From contig JAVYIG010000407.1 of NCBI GenBank assembly GCA_035222895.1, positions 1 to 64,000 of the forward strand: a stretch of 64,000 nt of DNA, written 5' to 3'. The number at the start of each line of letters is the position of its first letter. The first letter of the stretch is position 1. The notes beneath the pieces are model-generated. The model ran no database searches. It was not told the origin of the DNA and saw only the letters and a program-made list of their open reading frames with translations. Of the stretch, positions 21,310 to 31,646 are shown one piece after another. Source of the DNA: Strongylocentrotus droebachiensis (lineage: Eukaryota; Echinodermata; Echinoidea; Camarodonta; Strongylocentrotidae). The translations under genes and the position numbers were made by a program.

Positions 21310-22977
21310 CTATATCTTTGCTTTTATCATGCAAGGGCCCCAATTGACATGTACATTGTAAGGTAAAAACTGATGTGTATACATAACCTTCAGGCAAATT
21401 TCCTAGATCATGTTCTTTTATTGAAATCTAAATAGTATAAATAAATGTGGTAATACATATGTATTTCATTGACATTCACCATTACCAATACTATTATTAA
21501 TGTTGTTATCATTATCACAATAATCATTACCATTGTTGATGTCATGTTGGACTAAAGAGTCGAGGAGTAATTGATGAGACTCATCAATTTAACATGACAG
21601 ATCTGTGACAGTGACATGGGTTATGATAACGCCAATTATATCTTCTCATTCTTGACGCTCCACGAGTGCTCTGACTATTACTGCATCAAGACCTCAGGTT
21701 CAAAGGGGCAGACATACATGTACATGTAACTATCAACTTACATGTACATGTACATGTATATGCCCCTCATAGTAAGGGGTATACATGTACATCTCTTTAT
21801 ATCTATATGTCTTCCATCCTGTTAATGACAAGTTATAAATTGTGTAGCAAAGTACCAAATCTTAGTTAACTTATATCTTTTTAATCAAAATAACAAATAA
21901 ATGTTTATGGCACAGCATAAGATGAACAGAATTTCAACTGGATGAAAGACTTCACAGAAATAGACCCTCTTTTGCAAATATGCTCTGTACTGCCCTACAT
22001 GTGAAAGGCAATGCCATAAAACAAGTGTGAAATATGATAATATTCATTAAGTCATAACATGGTTTGAAGATGGCAATAGCCCTGCTCAGCAATGAGGCCT
22101 ACATGTCCATATAAACAAGTTAATAATGAGATAATTAGGCAGTAAGATGGATCTTAGACAGCTGCACTATTAAATTAAACCATGAATAGTTGACGGTGAT
22201 GTTAAATATTTATTTCCCCAGGCTATCAATAGGGTTGGTACCATTTACATGTCTTAGACACCTATTAATATCCAAGTCCAAGCAAATGATACAATATTGC
22301 AAGTTGAAGTAATTATTTGAGACATTTTGGCTTATGTGATAATTGTCTGACACAAAGTGTGTATAATGATATATACATTTTTCCTCCATATTCACAAACT
22401 GATTAATGGGGGAGGGGTGGGGTGGGGTGGGGTGGAGGCATAGTGTATCTGGGAAACTGAACCGTGGTATTATATTAGCCTACTGCTATTCTCTATTCAA
22501 TTTCCTGCTGGGCCTTCGCGGGGGCAGGGGTGTGTATTCCAGGCTCCAGCTACCCCTACATTTGATATACCACTGTATTGCCTATAGATTCTCTGCAATA
22601 CAGCTGAATATCTTAATCAAAATGAGGCCCCTACCCTCTCTATCAAAGCCCTGAACACTTTGATGACAACTTCTTGCTGATTATGACTGATTCTGATGCA
22701 AAGACTCAAGTCAGATTGAGTCAACATTTACAGGTACATCTAAGTAAGATGTTGAATAAGCATGATATATAAAAAATCATGTAAAAGAGCCTTCCTTATT
22801 ATCAATTCTAACATAATAGTCCTAGAGTTTTAGTAATGATCTCACACAACACAACTTTAATAATGCACTTCTTAATAAAGCTGACTTCATAATATCACAA
22901 CCTTTACATCTACTCAAGAGAACAAAAATGGAAAACTGTTTTTTTCTTCACTATTCTGGATCTGAAGCAATGAAATA

Positions 22978-22978
<1 letters not shown>
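21310..22978. other. Non-coding stretch
   Basis: Rich in overlapping TACATGTACATG palindromes at 21715-21795, with a GGGGTGGGGTGGGGTGG G-rich motif at about 22415-22437. No gene seen. Confidence 0.45.

Positions 22979-23014
<36 letters not shown>
22979..23014. repeat. (CA)n microsatellite
   Basis: About 18 CA dinucleotides; a short GTGTGTGTGTG tract follows at 23056-23067. Confidence 0.9.
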
Positions 23015-23016
<2 letters not shown>

Positions 23017-23061
23017 ACATGGTTATGGCGTCAACCGTGGACCAAGTTTAGTACTTGTGTG

Positions 23062-23404
23062 TGTGTGCATAGGTAATCGCCGGCAACCGCGGACCACTCT
23101 ATAGAAAACTACATCAAACCGCGGACGTACATGTACCTGCTATGGGATGATCCAGGTAGCGCGCGCCTCTCCCGCGCAGTCATCAAAGGGGGCGCTGTGA
23201 CATTTCGCGATACACATCGGACTGATCCAGTCGATGTTGCCTACACAAATTGTACCCCCCAAGTTAATCTAATATTCAAACGCCCCCTACGTCGTAAATT
23301 TGATACGGCGGAACCGTGGACGGTCCCCCATTGCAGGTACGTCCGCGGTTTGAGGTAGTTTTCTATGGAGTGGTCCGCGGTTGCTGGCGATTACCTACGC
23401 ACTC
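23062..23404. mobile_element. Foldback element with CCGCGGACC-rich arms
   Basis: The left arm (about 23070-23140) and right arm (about 23333-23397) are imperfect reverse complements. Both contain GGTAATCGCC, GCAACCGCGGACCACTC, TAGAAAACTAC and CAAACCGCGGACGTAC or their complements. The ~190-bp centre includes another GAACCGTGGACGG copy. GC content is well above its neighbours. Exact ends and target duplication are not resolved. Confidence 0.75.
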
Positions 23405-23681
23405 ACCCCCCCCCCCCCCAATAAAAAGAAACCACCCCCTCACAAAAAAATGTCTTCTTTAATACAATATAATTTTTTACAATGTTAACATCTAACCAAG
23501 ATAGCACAAAATGCTATTTTTGTGCTAATAATAGATCTTAAGCAATGGCTGTATACAAACACAAAAATGTTCAAATTTGCTCCTTCTCAAGCTGATTATA
23601 CATTTTAACAATTTTACAAATAACTGAATTGGAACAAAACATGAAAATCAGTATTGATTTTATTATTTACGATATAAATCT

Positions 23682-23836
23682 ACGTATCTACCTATTCTAC
23701 TTTGCTATTGTTGCACCTCAACATTGCATAACCGAAACTTAAAACACATCGCCAAATTGCTCATACCCCCCCGCCCAAAGGCGCCCTCCGTGACCCTTGC
23801 GTCCGAGCGCCGCCAACGTAACCTCTTCCTCTTATC
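23682..23836 (-). repeat. DIRS copy 2 left inverted terminal repeat
   Basis: 155 bp, inverted partner of 29324-29478. Carries the copy-2-specific variant GCCCAAAGGCGCC, matched in the right ITR of this copy and different from copy 1. Confidence 0.9.
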
Positions 23837-23887
23837 ACGAGTTCCCTAGGATACACCTTGGTAAAGGCGCTGGGGATGGAGGGAGGG

Positions 23888-23987
23888 AAAATAGGTAGAT
23901 ACGTAGATTTATATCGTAAATAATAAAATCAATACTGATTTTCATGATTTACATCAATAAATCAACGTATCTACCTATTCTACTTTG
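23888..23987 (-). promoter_or_regulatory. DIRS copy 2 internal complementary region
   Basis: 23888-23944 complements the left end and 23945-23987 complements the right end, with the same CATG|ATTTAC junction as copy 1. Confidence 0.9.
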
Positions 23988-24037
23988 CTAAAGACCAGCA
24001 CAGATTAATGCCGGGTGGTAAAAACCAAGCAAACTTA

Positions 24038-24709
24038 TCAATTCAAATGAGAAATAGACGACGAAGCCGCCTTCAGAGAAGCGACCACAAAGGCTCGTTC
24101 GCCCGCGGGCACATCTTTGAGGTAAAAAACAGAAAAAGAACTTGGAGCCTTCCAAAAAGCTGCTTTACAGATATCTTGAACTGAAACTCCGATGAAAAGA
24201 GCCCAAGACGTACTGACACTGTGAGTATCATGGGCACGAGGAGCCCTGCCAGGCGTCAAGGCCTCAGGACCCGCAGCCTTGATAGCCAAGACTAACCACC
24301 TGGAGATCGTATCCCGAGATGCCGCCGAAAGTGGCTCTCGAGAAACCAGAAAGAGCTGATCCGACTTGCGAAAAGGCTTCGTCTTGTAAAGATACCATTT
24401 GAGGGCGCGAAAGGGACACCACAGTCCGTCCCTGAAGACCGAAGAAAAATCCGACAAGGGATGAAGCACCACTTCCACTGAACCCGACGTGTCAGACTGA
24501 TTCTAAGCAATAAAAGAAGCCTTGGGAATCAACCGAACCCCACGTCCTTCCCAGCGGATATGCCCAGGGGCAGCCGAAAGGGTATGAAGTGAGCTCCTAC
24601 GCTGAACAGAAGTGATTACCATGAGAAAAACCGTCTTGACCGTAGTAAGCAGAAGCGTCGCAGAACACAGCGGTTCGAAGGGAGTGCCAAAACCTTGGAT
24701 AAACTCCAC
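24038..24709 (-). pseudogene. Tyrosine recombinase C-terminal catalytic region, copy 2
   Basis: An uninterrupted 146-codon frame (24038-24478) covers the end of the recombinase: ALKWYLYKTKPFRKSDQLF, then PRAHDTHSVSTSWALF, DICKAAFWKAPSSF and FYLKDVPAGERAF. The first-Arg block (QRRSSLHTL region) lies in the 24503-24709 frame, separated by a frame break and stop near 24500. The box II position is HDTH, again His where HxxR is expected, as in copy 1. The nucleophilic Tyr is retained. Confidence 0.85.
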
Positions 24710-24739
24710 ACTGGTGTCAGAGGTCTGAAGAAGGGCCTC

Positions 24740-25921
24740 TTAAGGAAGAAAGACTTCAAAAGAGCCGCTAGCTGAGGAGCAGAAGAAACCGAAGATAGCA
24801 GACCGATAGCCACAAATCGTTGACAGAGCTCTCCCCTTGTCATACAAAGAGCTCAGAAAGTCAGCAATAGAAGGTAAAGACGCCTCTCTAGGGGCGACGC
24901 CCACCTCCTCACACCAAGTGTGAAAAGCATCCAACCAGGAGTTGTAAACCGTCCTGGTCGACTCTCGTCTACTCTGGACTAGAAATTGTACAGCACGTTC
25001 GGAGAAACCTGACGAACAAGCCCTCTTCCCGATAACCGCCAAGCGGTCAGACGGAGGATTTCCGGTCGCTGGTGTAGAATACCAGACAGAGGTTGCGACA
25101 CCAGATCCGGATGACACGGCAACGACCACGGAGCCCCCACCAGGAGGGTCAGGAGGTCCTGAAACCACGACCTCGCCGGCCACCAAGGAGCTATGAGAAT
25201 CATCATCGCTCGATCTTCCCTGATCTTCCAGAGCACATGGGGAAACAACGCGAACGGGGGAAAGGCGTAAGCCCTCCATCCCTCCACGGGATCGCAAAAG
25301 CGTCCAGAGCAAAAGCTCCTGGTTCCCAGACTCTCGAGAATATCGAGGAAAACGATGGTTGAGCGAAGTTGCGAAGAGATCGATGTCGAGAACACCGAAC
25401 ACTCTCCCCAGTTGCCTGAAGACAGTCGGAGGCAGAGTCCACTCTGAGGGAAGGCACTTGCCTCGGGAGAGAAAGTCCGCTAAGATATTCTCTTCGCCCG
25501 GGATATGTGATGCAATCGGGAACACCCTCGTCCCCTTGCACCACGCCCAGAGTCGAGAGGCCAACTCGTTCAGAGCCACAGAATGAGTGCCTCCCTGTCT
25601 GTTGATGTACGCCATCACCGATACGTTGTCCGTAAGAAACAGAACCGAACAACCCACCAGACGAGCACGGAAGTGACGAAGCGAAGCAAACACTCCCATG
25701 AGTTCCAACACATTGATGTGGAGCAGAAAGTCCAGATGACTCCAGTCTCCTGAAATCATTGACCCCTGGCAATGACCTCCCCAAACCAACAGCGACGCGT
25801 CCGTGGTGACGGTCACAGAAGGGAGAGGAACTCGGCAGCGTTTGCCCTGAAGGAAGAAGGAACGACGAAGCCAAGGACCTAGAAGACCCTTGACTCCGGA
25901 CAACAGGGAGATCCACGACAA
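24740..25921 (-). pseudogene. DIRS RNase H and recombinase N-terminus, copy 2
   Basis: A 393-codon frame begins upstream of RNase H (VTTDASLLVWGGHCQG, LELMGVFASLRHF, LTDNVSVMAYINRQGG, HIPGEENILADFLSRG) and ends with the recombinase core-binding segment (VQSRRESTRTVYNSWLDAF). As in copy 1, the segment between the domains that resembles DIRS proteins (WRAYAFPPFALFPHVLW) is read in a different frame at about 25037-25290. A further frame change near 25920 separates this frame from the RT part. Confidence 0.88.
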
Positions 25922-26749
25922 TAAAAGAACTCACGCTCGGCTGATAAAACTCCAACAGAAAGAGTTGGAAGGGACTCATCAAAAGTCGACAATCTGGAAG
26001 CATGCCGACTAGACTGGAGAGAAACCCTAGCCACTGAAGCCAACACTCGGCTTTCACCCGACGTGCACATCTCAGAGACCGAGCAGTCCTGACTAACGTC
26101 TCGACCCTGTCGAGCCTGGGACGAGCCAGCTGATGACGAATGTCCAGCTGAGCACCTAGGTAAGACGGCGTGCGAGCCGGAACGAATTCTGATTTCTCCC
26201 AAAATATGCGAAATCCGAGATCTCGAGTCGTGCTGATCAGAATCTGCATATGATCCAACAGCATGACTGATGCCACGACTCTCGTGAAAATCCGAGGAGC
26301 AGGGCGCAAACCGAACAGGAGCGCTCTGTAACGGTAGAATTTGCCCAGGAAGGCAAAAACCCCACAAGATCCCGCGACCGCGGATGTATCGGCACATGAA
26401 AATAAGCGTCGCGAAGATCCAAAGAAACCGCGACGTCTGCGGGATTCAATGAAGAAAGGATGGTTGCCAGATGATCCATTCGGAAATGAACCTTTCCCAA
26501 ATGAAGGTTAAACCGCTTCATGTTGAGAATCATTCCTAAAGAACCCGAGCACTTGGGAATCACGAACACCGGCGACAAACAAAGACATGGGTGATCGTCT
26601 ACTTCCTCTATTGCCCCCTTCTCTAACAGAGACACGAAATCGGAGGAAAAGTGACTCTGAAAAAGAGGGGACATGATCGGAGAGCGGCTCCGGAGGACGC
26701 CATTCGGAAGAGGTTCCACAAAATCTATGAAGAACCCTTCTCGTACCAC
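25922..26749 (-). pseudogene. DIRS reverse transcriptase with active-site deletion, copy 2
   Basis: The N-terminal RT frame from 26749 keeps LLEKGAIEEVDD, LSPVFVIPKCSGSL and SLDLRDAYFHVPIHPRSR. The downstream part (PAPRIFTRVVASVM then DHMQILISTT) lacks the stretch that holds YLDD in copy 1: 79 bp corresponding to copy 1 positions 11174-11252 are missing at about 26263. The deletion removes the catalytic aspartates and shifts frame, so this RT cannot be active. An additional A at about 26356 distinguishes it from copy 1. Confidence 0.88.
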
Positions 26750-26818
26750 CGACAGAACACATGCGTCGCTGGTGATCTTCTCCCACGCCGGGAGAAATCT
26801 CTGGAGCCGCCCGCCGAC

Positions 26819-27604
26819 CTAAGACCCAAGCACTCGGGGGAAGCCATCACTAGAAAATGACTTCCCACCCCACGAAAGGGAGTCCGGGAAGATAGAAGAA
26901 TCACGGTAAGAAGAAACTCGAGACGAAGGACGACCACGATCCTGGTATTCCTCCTCGGCCGGGTACCAGTCCTGAGGGCGGCCCTTAGACTGGCCGACGT
27001 TCTTACGAAAAGAACCCGAAATCTTCAAACTTTTCTTACGAGGTCTGGAGGAAGGAACCGGTTCTTGGACATCGCGAAAAGCAACGGACAGGTCTCGAGC
27101 CTGCTTCTCACCATCAATCTCGGCTTGCAGTAGAGTAGTGAAACTATCTCCACAAAGGCGGGGGCTGGCCACTGGAATCTGCGGAAGCAGTCCTGGAATT
27201 TGATGCGGTCGAATGCCCAAATAAGTGAGCACAGCCTCCCGACGATACTTCTCGATGGAATGCGAAGTCACCGCAAGCCGTGAGAAAAGATCAAACAACA
27301 AATTGTCACTTTTATCAAAAGGACCACGAGTCCCAAACTTCTTCCCCAAACGACTGGCCACCGCCACAAGTTTGGGAGAAACCCGTTTAGGACACAAATA
27401 CAAATCCGCATTCTGAGGAACGAAAGCGTACTTGTCCACCTGCCGCTTAAGAAATCCCGTCGATGACGACAAGTCTTCTGCGGCATTCACAAATTCTTCT
27501 TTGTGTAGAACAGGAAGAAACAGTCCCTGAAACGCTGAAGAGTCCGATTTAGAAGACAGGAAGCCCCGCCGATAACTCCGGGACGACACAAGAATCGGGC
27601 ACAT
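26819..27604 (-). CDS. DIRS Gag-like C-terminal ORF, copy 2
   Basis: Open for 261 codons. It contains the conserved Gag-like block shared with copy 1 (FLSSKSDSSAFQGLF, PKRVSPKLVAVASRLGKKFG, REAVLTYLGIRPHQIPGLL) and continues where copy 1 breaks: TTLLQAEIDGEKQARDLSVA, a basic SSRPRKKSLKISGSFRKN patch and RPQDWYPAEEEYQDRGRPSS. It ends near SWGGKSFSSDGF. This is the fuller version of the Gag C-terminus. No zinc knuckle. The role in RNA packaging is inferred from position before RT. The Met at 27604 may be internal to a longer original frame. Confidence 0.7.
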   Translation of the reverse strand: MCPILVSSRSYRRGFLSSKSDSSAFQGLFLPVLHKEEFVNAAEDLSSSTGFLKRQVDKYAFVPQNADLYLCPKRVSPKLVAVASRLGKKFGTRGPFDKSDNLLFDLFSRLAVTSHSIEKYRREAVLTYLGIRPHQIPGLLPQIPVASPRLCGDSFTTLLQAEIDGEKQARDLSVAFRDVQEPVPSSRPRKKSLKISGSFRKNVGQSKGRPQDWYPAEEEYQDRGRPSSRVSSYRDSSIFPDSLSWGGKSFSSDGFPRVLGS

Positions 27605-27619
27605 ATTTGTGAAACAAGG

Positions 27620-28967
27620 CTAACGAATCCGCGGCAGAGACACAAACGGAAGTAGACGCATCATCCCCCGCAACTGAACCAGACGACTGAGCGATGGAAC
27701 CAGTGTCCCAACGATCAACCGAGCCCCCCCTATCTTGACCAGATAAACAGGGACGATCCCCGCCTCTCGGAGCGCCCAACGAAGCGTGAGGCGGAGAAGC
27801 AAAAAAGAGAGGACCCCGGCTGAATACGACAACTCGAAACCCGCACCGGCGACTGCCGAAAGTGAAGTAGGACGAACCGGAGGAGCCGACTCGGGCACCG
27901 AAGATCGAAAAGCGACAGCAAAAGCCCGCATCCAATCCGAAAAATTCCGGCGGGGGTGGAGGCACCGACGGAGGGAGAGTAGCCACCAAAGGCGGACCCC
28001 GAGGAACCGCAAACGGTGCCATAAAATCAGAGCGCGGATTCTTTGAAGGATAAACAAAATCCGAGGAAGAACCGGCCACCGCGTCCCGGGAACCCCGCCT
28101 CTAACGAGACGTAGCGGTAACGGAAAAGGCCGAAGAAACGGGACGGTTATCCGATAAAGGTCCGACGGTAGGAGTTCCCCGCAAACCGAATCGGGAAAAC
28201 GGAACACGCACCGACGGAGAGGCGCGGTTAGTTGAAGCCCCCAGGATCCGACTCGGATGCACGGGTATCCGGACCGAAATCCGGAACCGGCAAATCCGAC
28301 AAAGGGACAGAAGAACCGAACGGAGACCGGTTCAAGTCCGGATCCACAGAAGCAACCCGAATATCCGTCGATGGATTTGTGCACCGACCAAACAAAAGAA
28401 CCGACGGAACAATTGTTGGCGGTGCAGAACTAAGGCCCGTTCCACCCAGGATAAGAACCCTGGGTTTCCGGGAACCGTATTGAGGGGCGACGTATCGCCT
28501 TGCTCAACCATTCTCCTGGGCTTCCCTTGCCCGCATAAACGTCCACTGACGTTCGCATCCCCGGGGTTTGCGGTGTCACCACCGCTCCCGAGGGGCGTAA
28601 CTAACGAAGACTTTTAACTGGAATCCTTCGTCTTCGTACCCGTCAATGGATTTGTGCACCGACCAAACAAAAGAACCGACGGAACAATTGTTGGCGGTGC
28701 AGAACTAAGGCCCGTTCCACCCAGGATAAGAACCCTGGGTTTCCGGGAACCGTATTGAGGGGCGACGTATCGCCTTGCTCAACCATTCTCCTGGGCTTCC
28801 CTTGCCCGCATAAACGTCCACTGACGTCCGCATCCCCGGGGTTTGCGGTGTCACCACCGCTCCCGAGGGGCGTACTTATTAATAGAATCCTTCGTCTTCT
28901 TTCTCGCGACAGAACTTGATTTCTTCTTCGTGAAACCTGCTAAGAGAAAATAAGAACTGCGAGACAT
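27620..28967 (-). pseudogene. DIRS ORF1 N-terminal region, broken, copy 2
   Basis: Starts at the same ATG context as copy 1 (28967) but an 11-bp loss at about 28875 shifts the frame into an early stop within the first-read hairpin unit. The hairpin unit is 275 bp here instead of 276, so passing through a unit also changes frame. Downstream pieces recognisable from copy 1 (the PPPPPEF and FVYPSKNPRSDFMAPFA region) are scattered over three frames. The acidic segment present in copy 1 at about 12660-12720 is missing (junction near 27857). Confidence 0.8.
28363..28899 (-). repeat. Two hairpin-rich tandem units, copy 2
   Basis: Units start at 28363 and 28638 (period 275 bp) and are nearly identical to each other, with differences mainly at the far end. 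Relative to copy 1 they carry many substitutions, yet stems remain paired: CCCAGG/CCTGGG, TTGAG/CTCAA with inner GGCGA/TCGCC, and ACGTC/GACGT. Confidence 0.9.
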
Positions 28968-29323
28968 ATTATAACCTGCGGGAAAGAAAATTAAACAAAG
29001 GGTACGAGCAATTATCAACAAGAATTAAATAAACTACCAGTGACTAAAACACCCCACCGACTACCCCCGCACGCACCCGAGGCCTCGGAGGAGTGAGGAC
29101 AGGCAAACACGAAAGCGGAAACGTAACAGTAGTCGGCAAGAAAACGTTCTAGAATACTGATAAATAAATAAATTCACGGAGTGAAACTACTCTCTAACGA
29201 ACAGGAAATCGTAGAGAATATTATAAAAGGCGAAAATGCGAACCAAAAAGTGACTAAAAGAGGAAAAACTCTTCAACTTTTGGGAGCGATTTTTAGTGTA
29301 ACTTATCCGTTCGGATGCGAAGA

Positions 29324-29478
29324 GATAAGAGGAAGAGGTTACGTTGGCGGCGCTCGGACGCAAGGGTCACGGAGGGCGCCTTTGGGCGGGGGGGTATGAG
29401 CAATTTGGCGATGTGTTTTAAGTTTCGGTTATGCAATGTTGAGGTGCAACAATAGCAAAGTAGAATAGGTAGATACGT
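29324..29478 (-). repeat. DIRS copy 2 right inverted terminal repeat
   Basis: Inverted partner of 23682-23836; ends 18 bp before the element terminus at 29496. Confidence 0.9.
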
Positions 29479-29496
29479 TGATTTATTGATGTAAAT

Positions 29497-31564
29497 CTGC
29501 CATTTTTCTCAATTTCAAGGAATGAGAATAATGTAGACATCTACAAGAAAATGCATGATTGGTGAAAAGAGCACAAGAAAACTACATACAACTTACATTA
29601 ACCCACATTTAACAAGATTACACTAATCCAGGGTTTTTCAATTAGGTTGCTGCCCCAGGTACTCTGCAGATGGCCTTCTGCACCTGTGTATTAAAGACCC
29701 CTGCACAATACACACACATGTCCCCAGAGGGGCTGGTGTTCAAGTCTAGACAAGTTTATGAGACGGCCATGTAATTGAAAAGATGATGAGCCCGACATTT
29801 ATCATGGGGAGTGTGTTCAACCTATGAAATCTTGGTTATATTGAGGGGGTTAAAGGTACCATATTATGGCTTTGCCAAGGAGAGTTAAATTGAAAGGGTT
29901 GAACTTTACAAATATATATCATTACTTGGCAACATTATCTAGAAATATTTAGCAAAATAATGTTTTAGTACCGTAGGTCAAAAGATGAATCTTTTAAATT
30001 TATTCTCTTGGTTTTCTATGTTTGCGATATGAAGGTAGCCATGAGATAAACGCTTTCATACAATTTTGGTTATCTTGCTGTACACATAAATTATAGATTT
30101 AGATTTAACCTCTGAAAGAGAGACATCATTCATTGAAGCCTTTATTGTCCTCACAATCTCAAAATGGCGTTTCTGCCTGTGGGAAATATGAGTTCTGGGG
30201 AGAAATAATAAATATTAGTTGGCATGGGAGATCAGAATTGGGAGAAATACAGGAACACCTATTTACAAAGATATGTAAAATTAGGCAGGTATATAAATCA
30301 ACATTCCTTGATGACGGAGTCATCAGCTATTCTCATTCTATTTGGACATTGAAACCTATCTTGAATACACAAGAAAGTAGCAAATCATATAAAACCATTA
30401 TAAAGCTATTACACCAAGTGTACAGCTTATACTACACATACTTCATGAGAACCTCAACAGGTGCAGCTAAGTGACATTTACTTTTATGGTCACAGAGCAA
30501 ACCTGGGGATTTCCATGCATATGGGATTGCGCAATCTCAGAATGAATGCAGCAAGACCTAAATACAGAGGGGTTTCCCACAGTTAAATGTACATGACATG
30601 TAATGTACATGACACATGTAACTACAAGAGGGTATATACCCCCCAATCAAATGGCAAAAAGGAAAAAAGAGAAGGAAAAGAAGAGAAGAAAAAGAAGAGA
30701 AAAGAGAGAAAATATAAGAGAACAGGGGAAAAGAAAAAGAATAGAGGATGACAGGACCCCCTCTGCCCACACCCTCACCCTAATCAGAACGCCATGTAAA
30801 TTAAGATACTTTACATTTTATTATCCAGGTATAAACAGGTGACATCCCCCTTGTGAATATCACTGCCCCTCCTTGGCTGTCTCGAGTAACTAGGTTTCCA
30901 AATAAGTATTTTGGAATGCAGTCATATGGCTCTCAAATTCAAGTTTTTATTCTGGATAAAAATTATGTATGCAGTGTCTGATACTATGGCAATATGTTGT
31001 AATTCCACTTATATATCTTCAGGGCCTGCCGCAATGTCTAATGATGGAGATTGTGTTGTAAGGCTTTGAATAAATCATTTGAAAATTTGATTTTTGTTGA
31101 TTTAAGGATTGTACATATTTAAGGATTTGATATGGATGATAAGGCCTTTACTTGTATGTTTGGTTTCTTTTCAAATATAAATTTAGGCTATATCATACAG
31201 TACATGCACATGTACATGTAATGTGTACATACAAACTTAGTCAAGACATGACACACATGAAAAATGTATGGTGTATGCTGTGCAAGCATATAATTAAAGA
31301 AAAGAGGATACTTAAAATGTGAAGCCATTAGATTTATATTTTAATGAGAAAAGTGGCGCTGGATTGTCTATTCTTCTATACGCATCATTAACTAGTGATG
31401 GCAATGTGCATGTTGCATGCATTAATATGCCAGTGAACTGTGTAGCTCTTTATAGGAATTGACCAATGTTTTTATTGTCTATTGACAACCAGAGGGGATT
31501 AATTCCGCAATTAAGAAGGTATTCCCTTTTGGCTCTGAAGTATGAACTAATGACATCGTCTGTT
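29497..31564. other. Non-coding stretch
   Basis: AT-rich. A purine-rich AAGAGAAG tract at 30655-30745 produces Lys/Arg ORFs. A solitary right-arm-like CCCTTTTGGCTCTG lies near 31524, related to the hairpin family. No gene seen. Confidence 0.45.
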
Positions 31565-31646
31565 GAGAGCGAGAAGGAGATTAACCCTGTGTGAAGTAAG
31601 ATATAAAACACAGAACAGGTAATCACTCTTCTACATGTAGCTCTGG
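31565..31646. repeat. AGAAGGG hairpin family member
   Basis: GAGAGCGAGAAGGAGATTAA pairs imperfectly with a right arm containing TAATCACTCTTCT and AGCTCTGG, interrupted by an inserted ACATGT. Weaker than other members. Confidence 0.5.

Larger units (their letters stand above)
23640..29496 (-). mobile_element. DIRS-type retrotransposon, copy 2
   Basis: Same orientation, ends and gene order as copy 1, inserted in unrelated flanking DNA 9.3 kb away. Length is 5857 bp. The two copies look highly similar over most of their length. Copy 2 differs by a deletion in RT that removes the catalytic motif, an 11-bp deletion in ORF1, a longer Gag C-terminal block and a diverged hairpin module. It is not autonomous. 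Confidence 0.93.
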
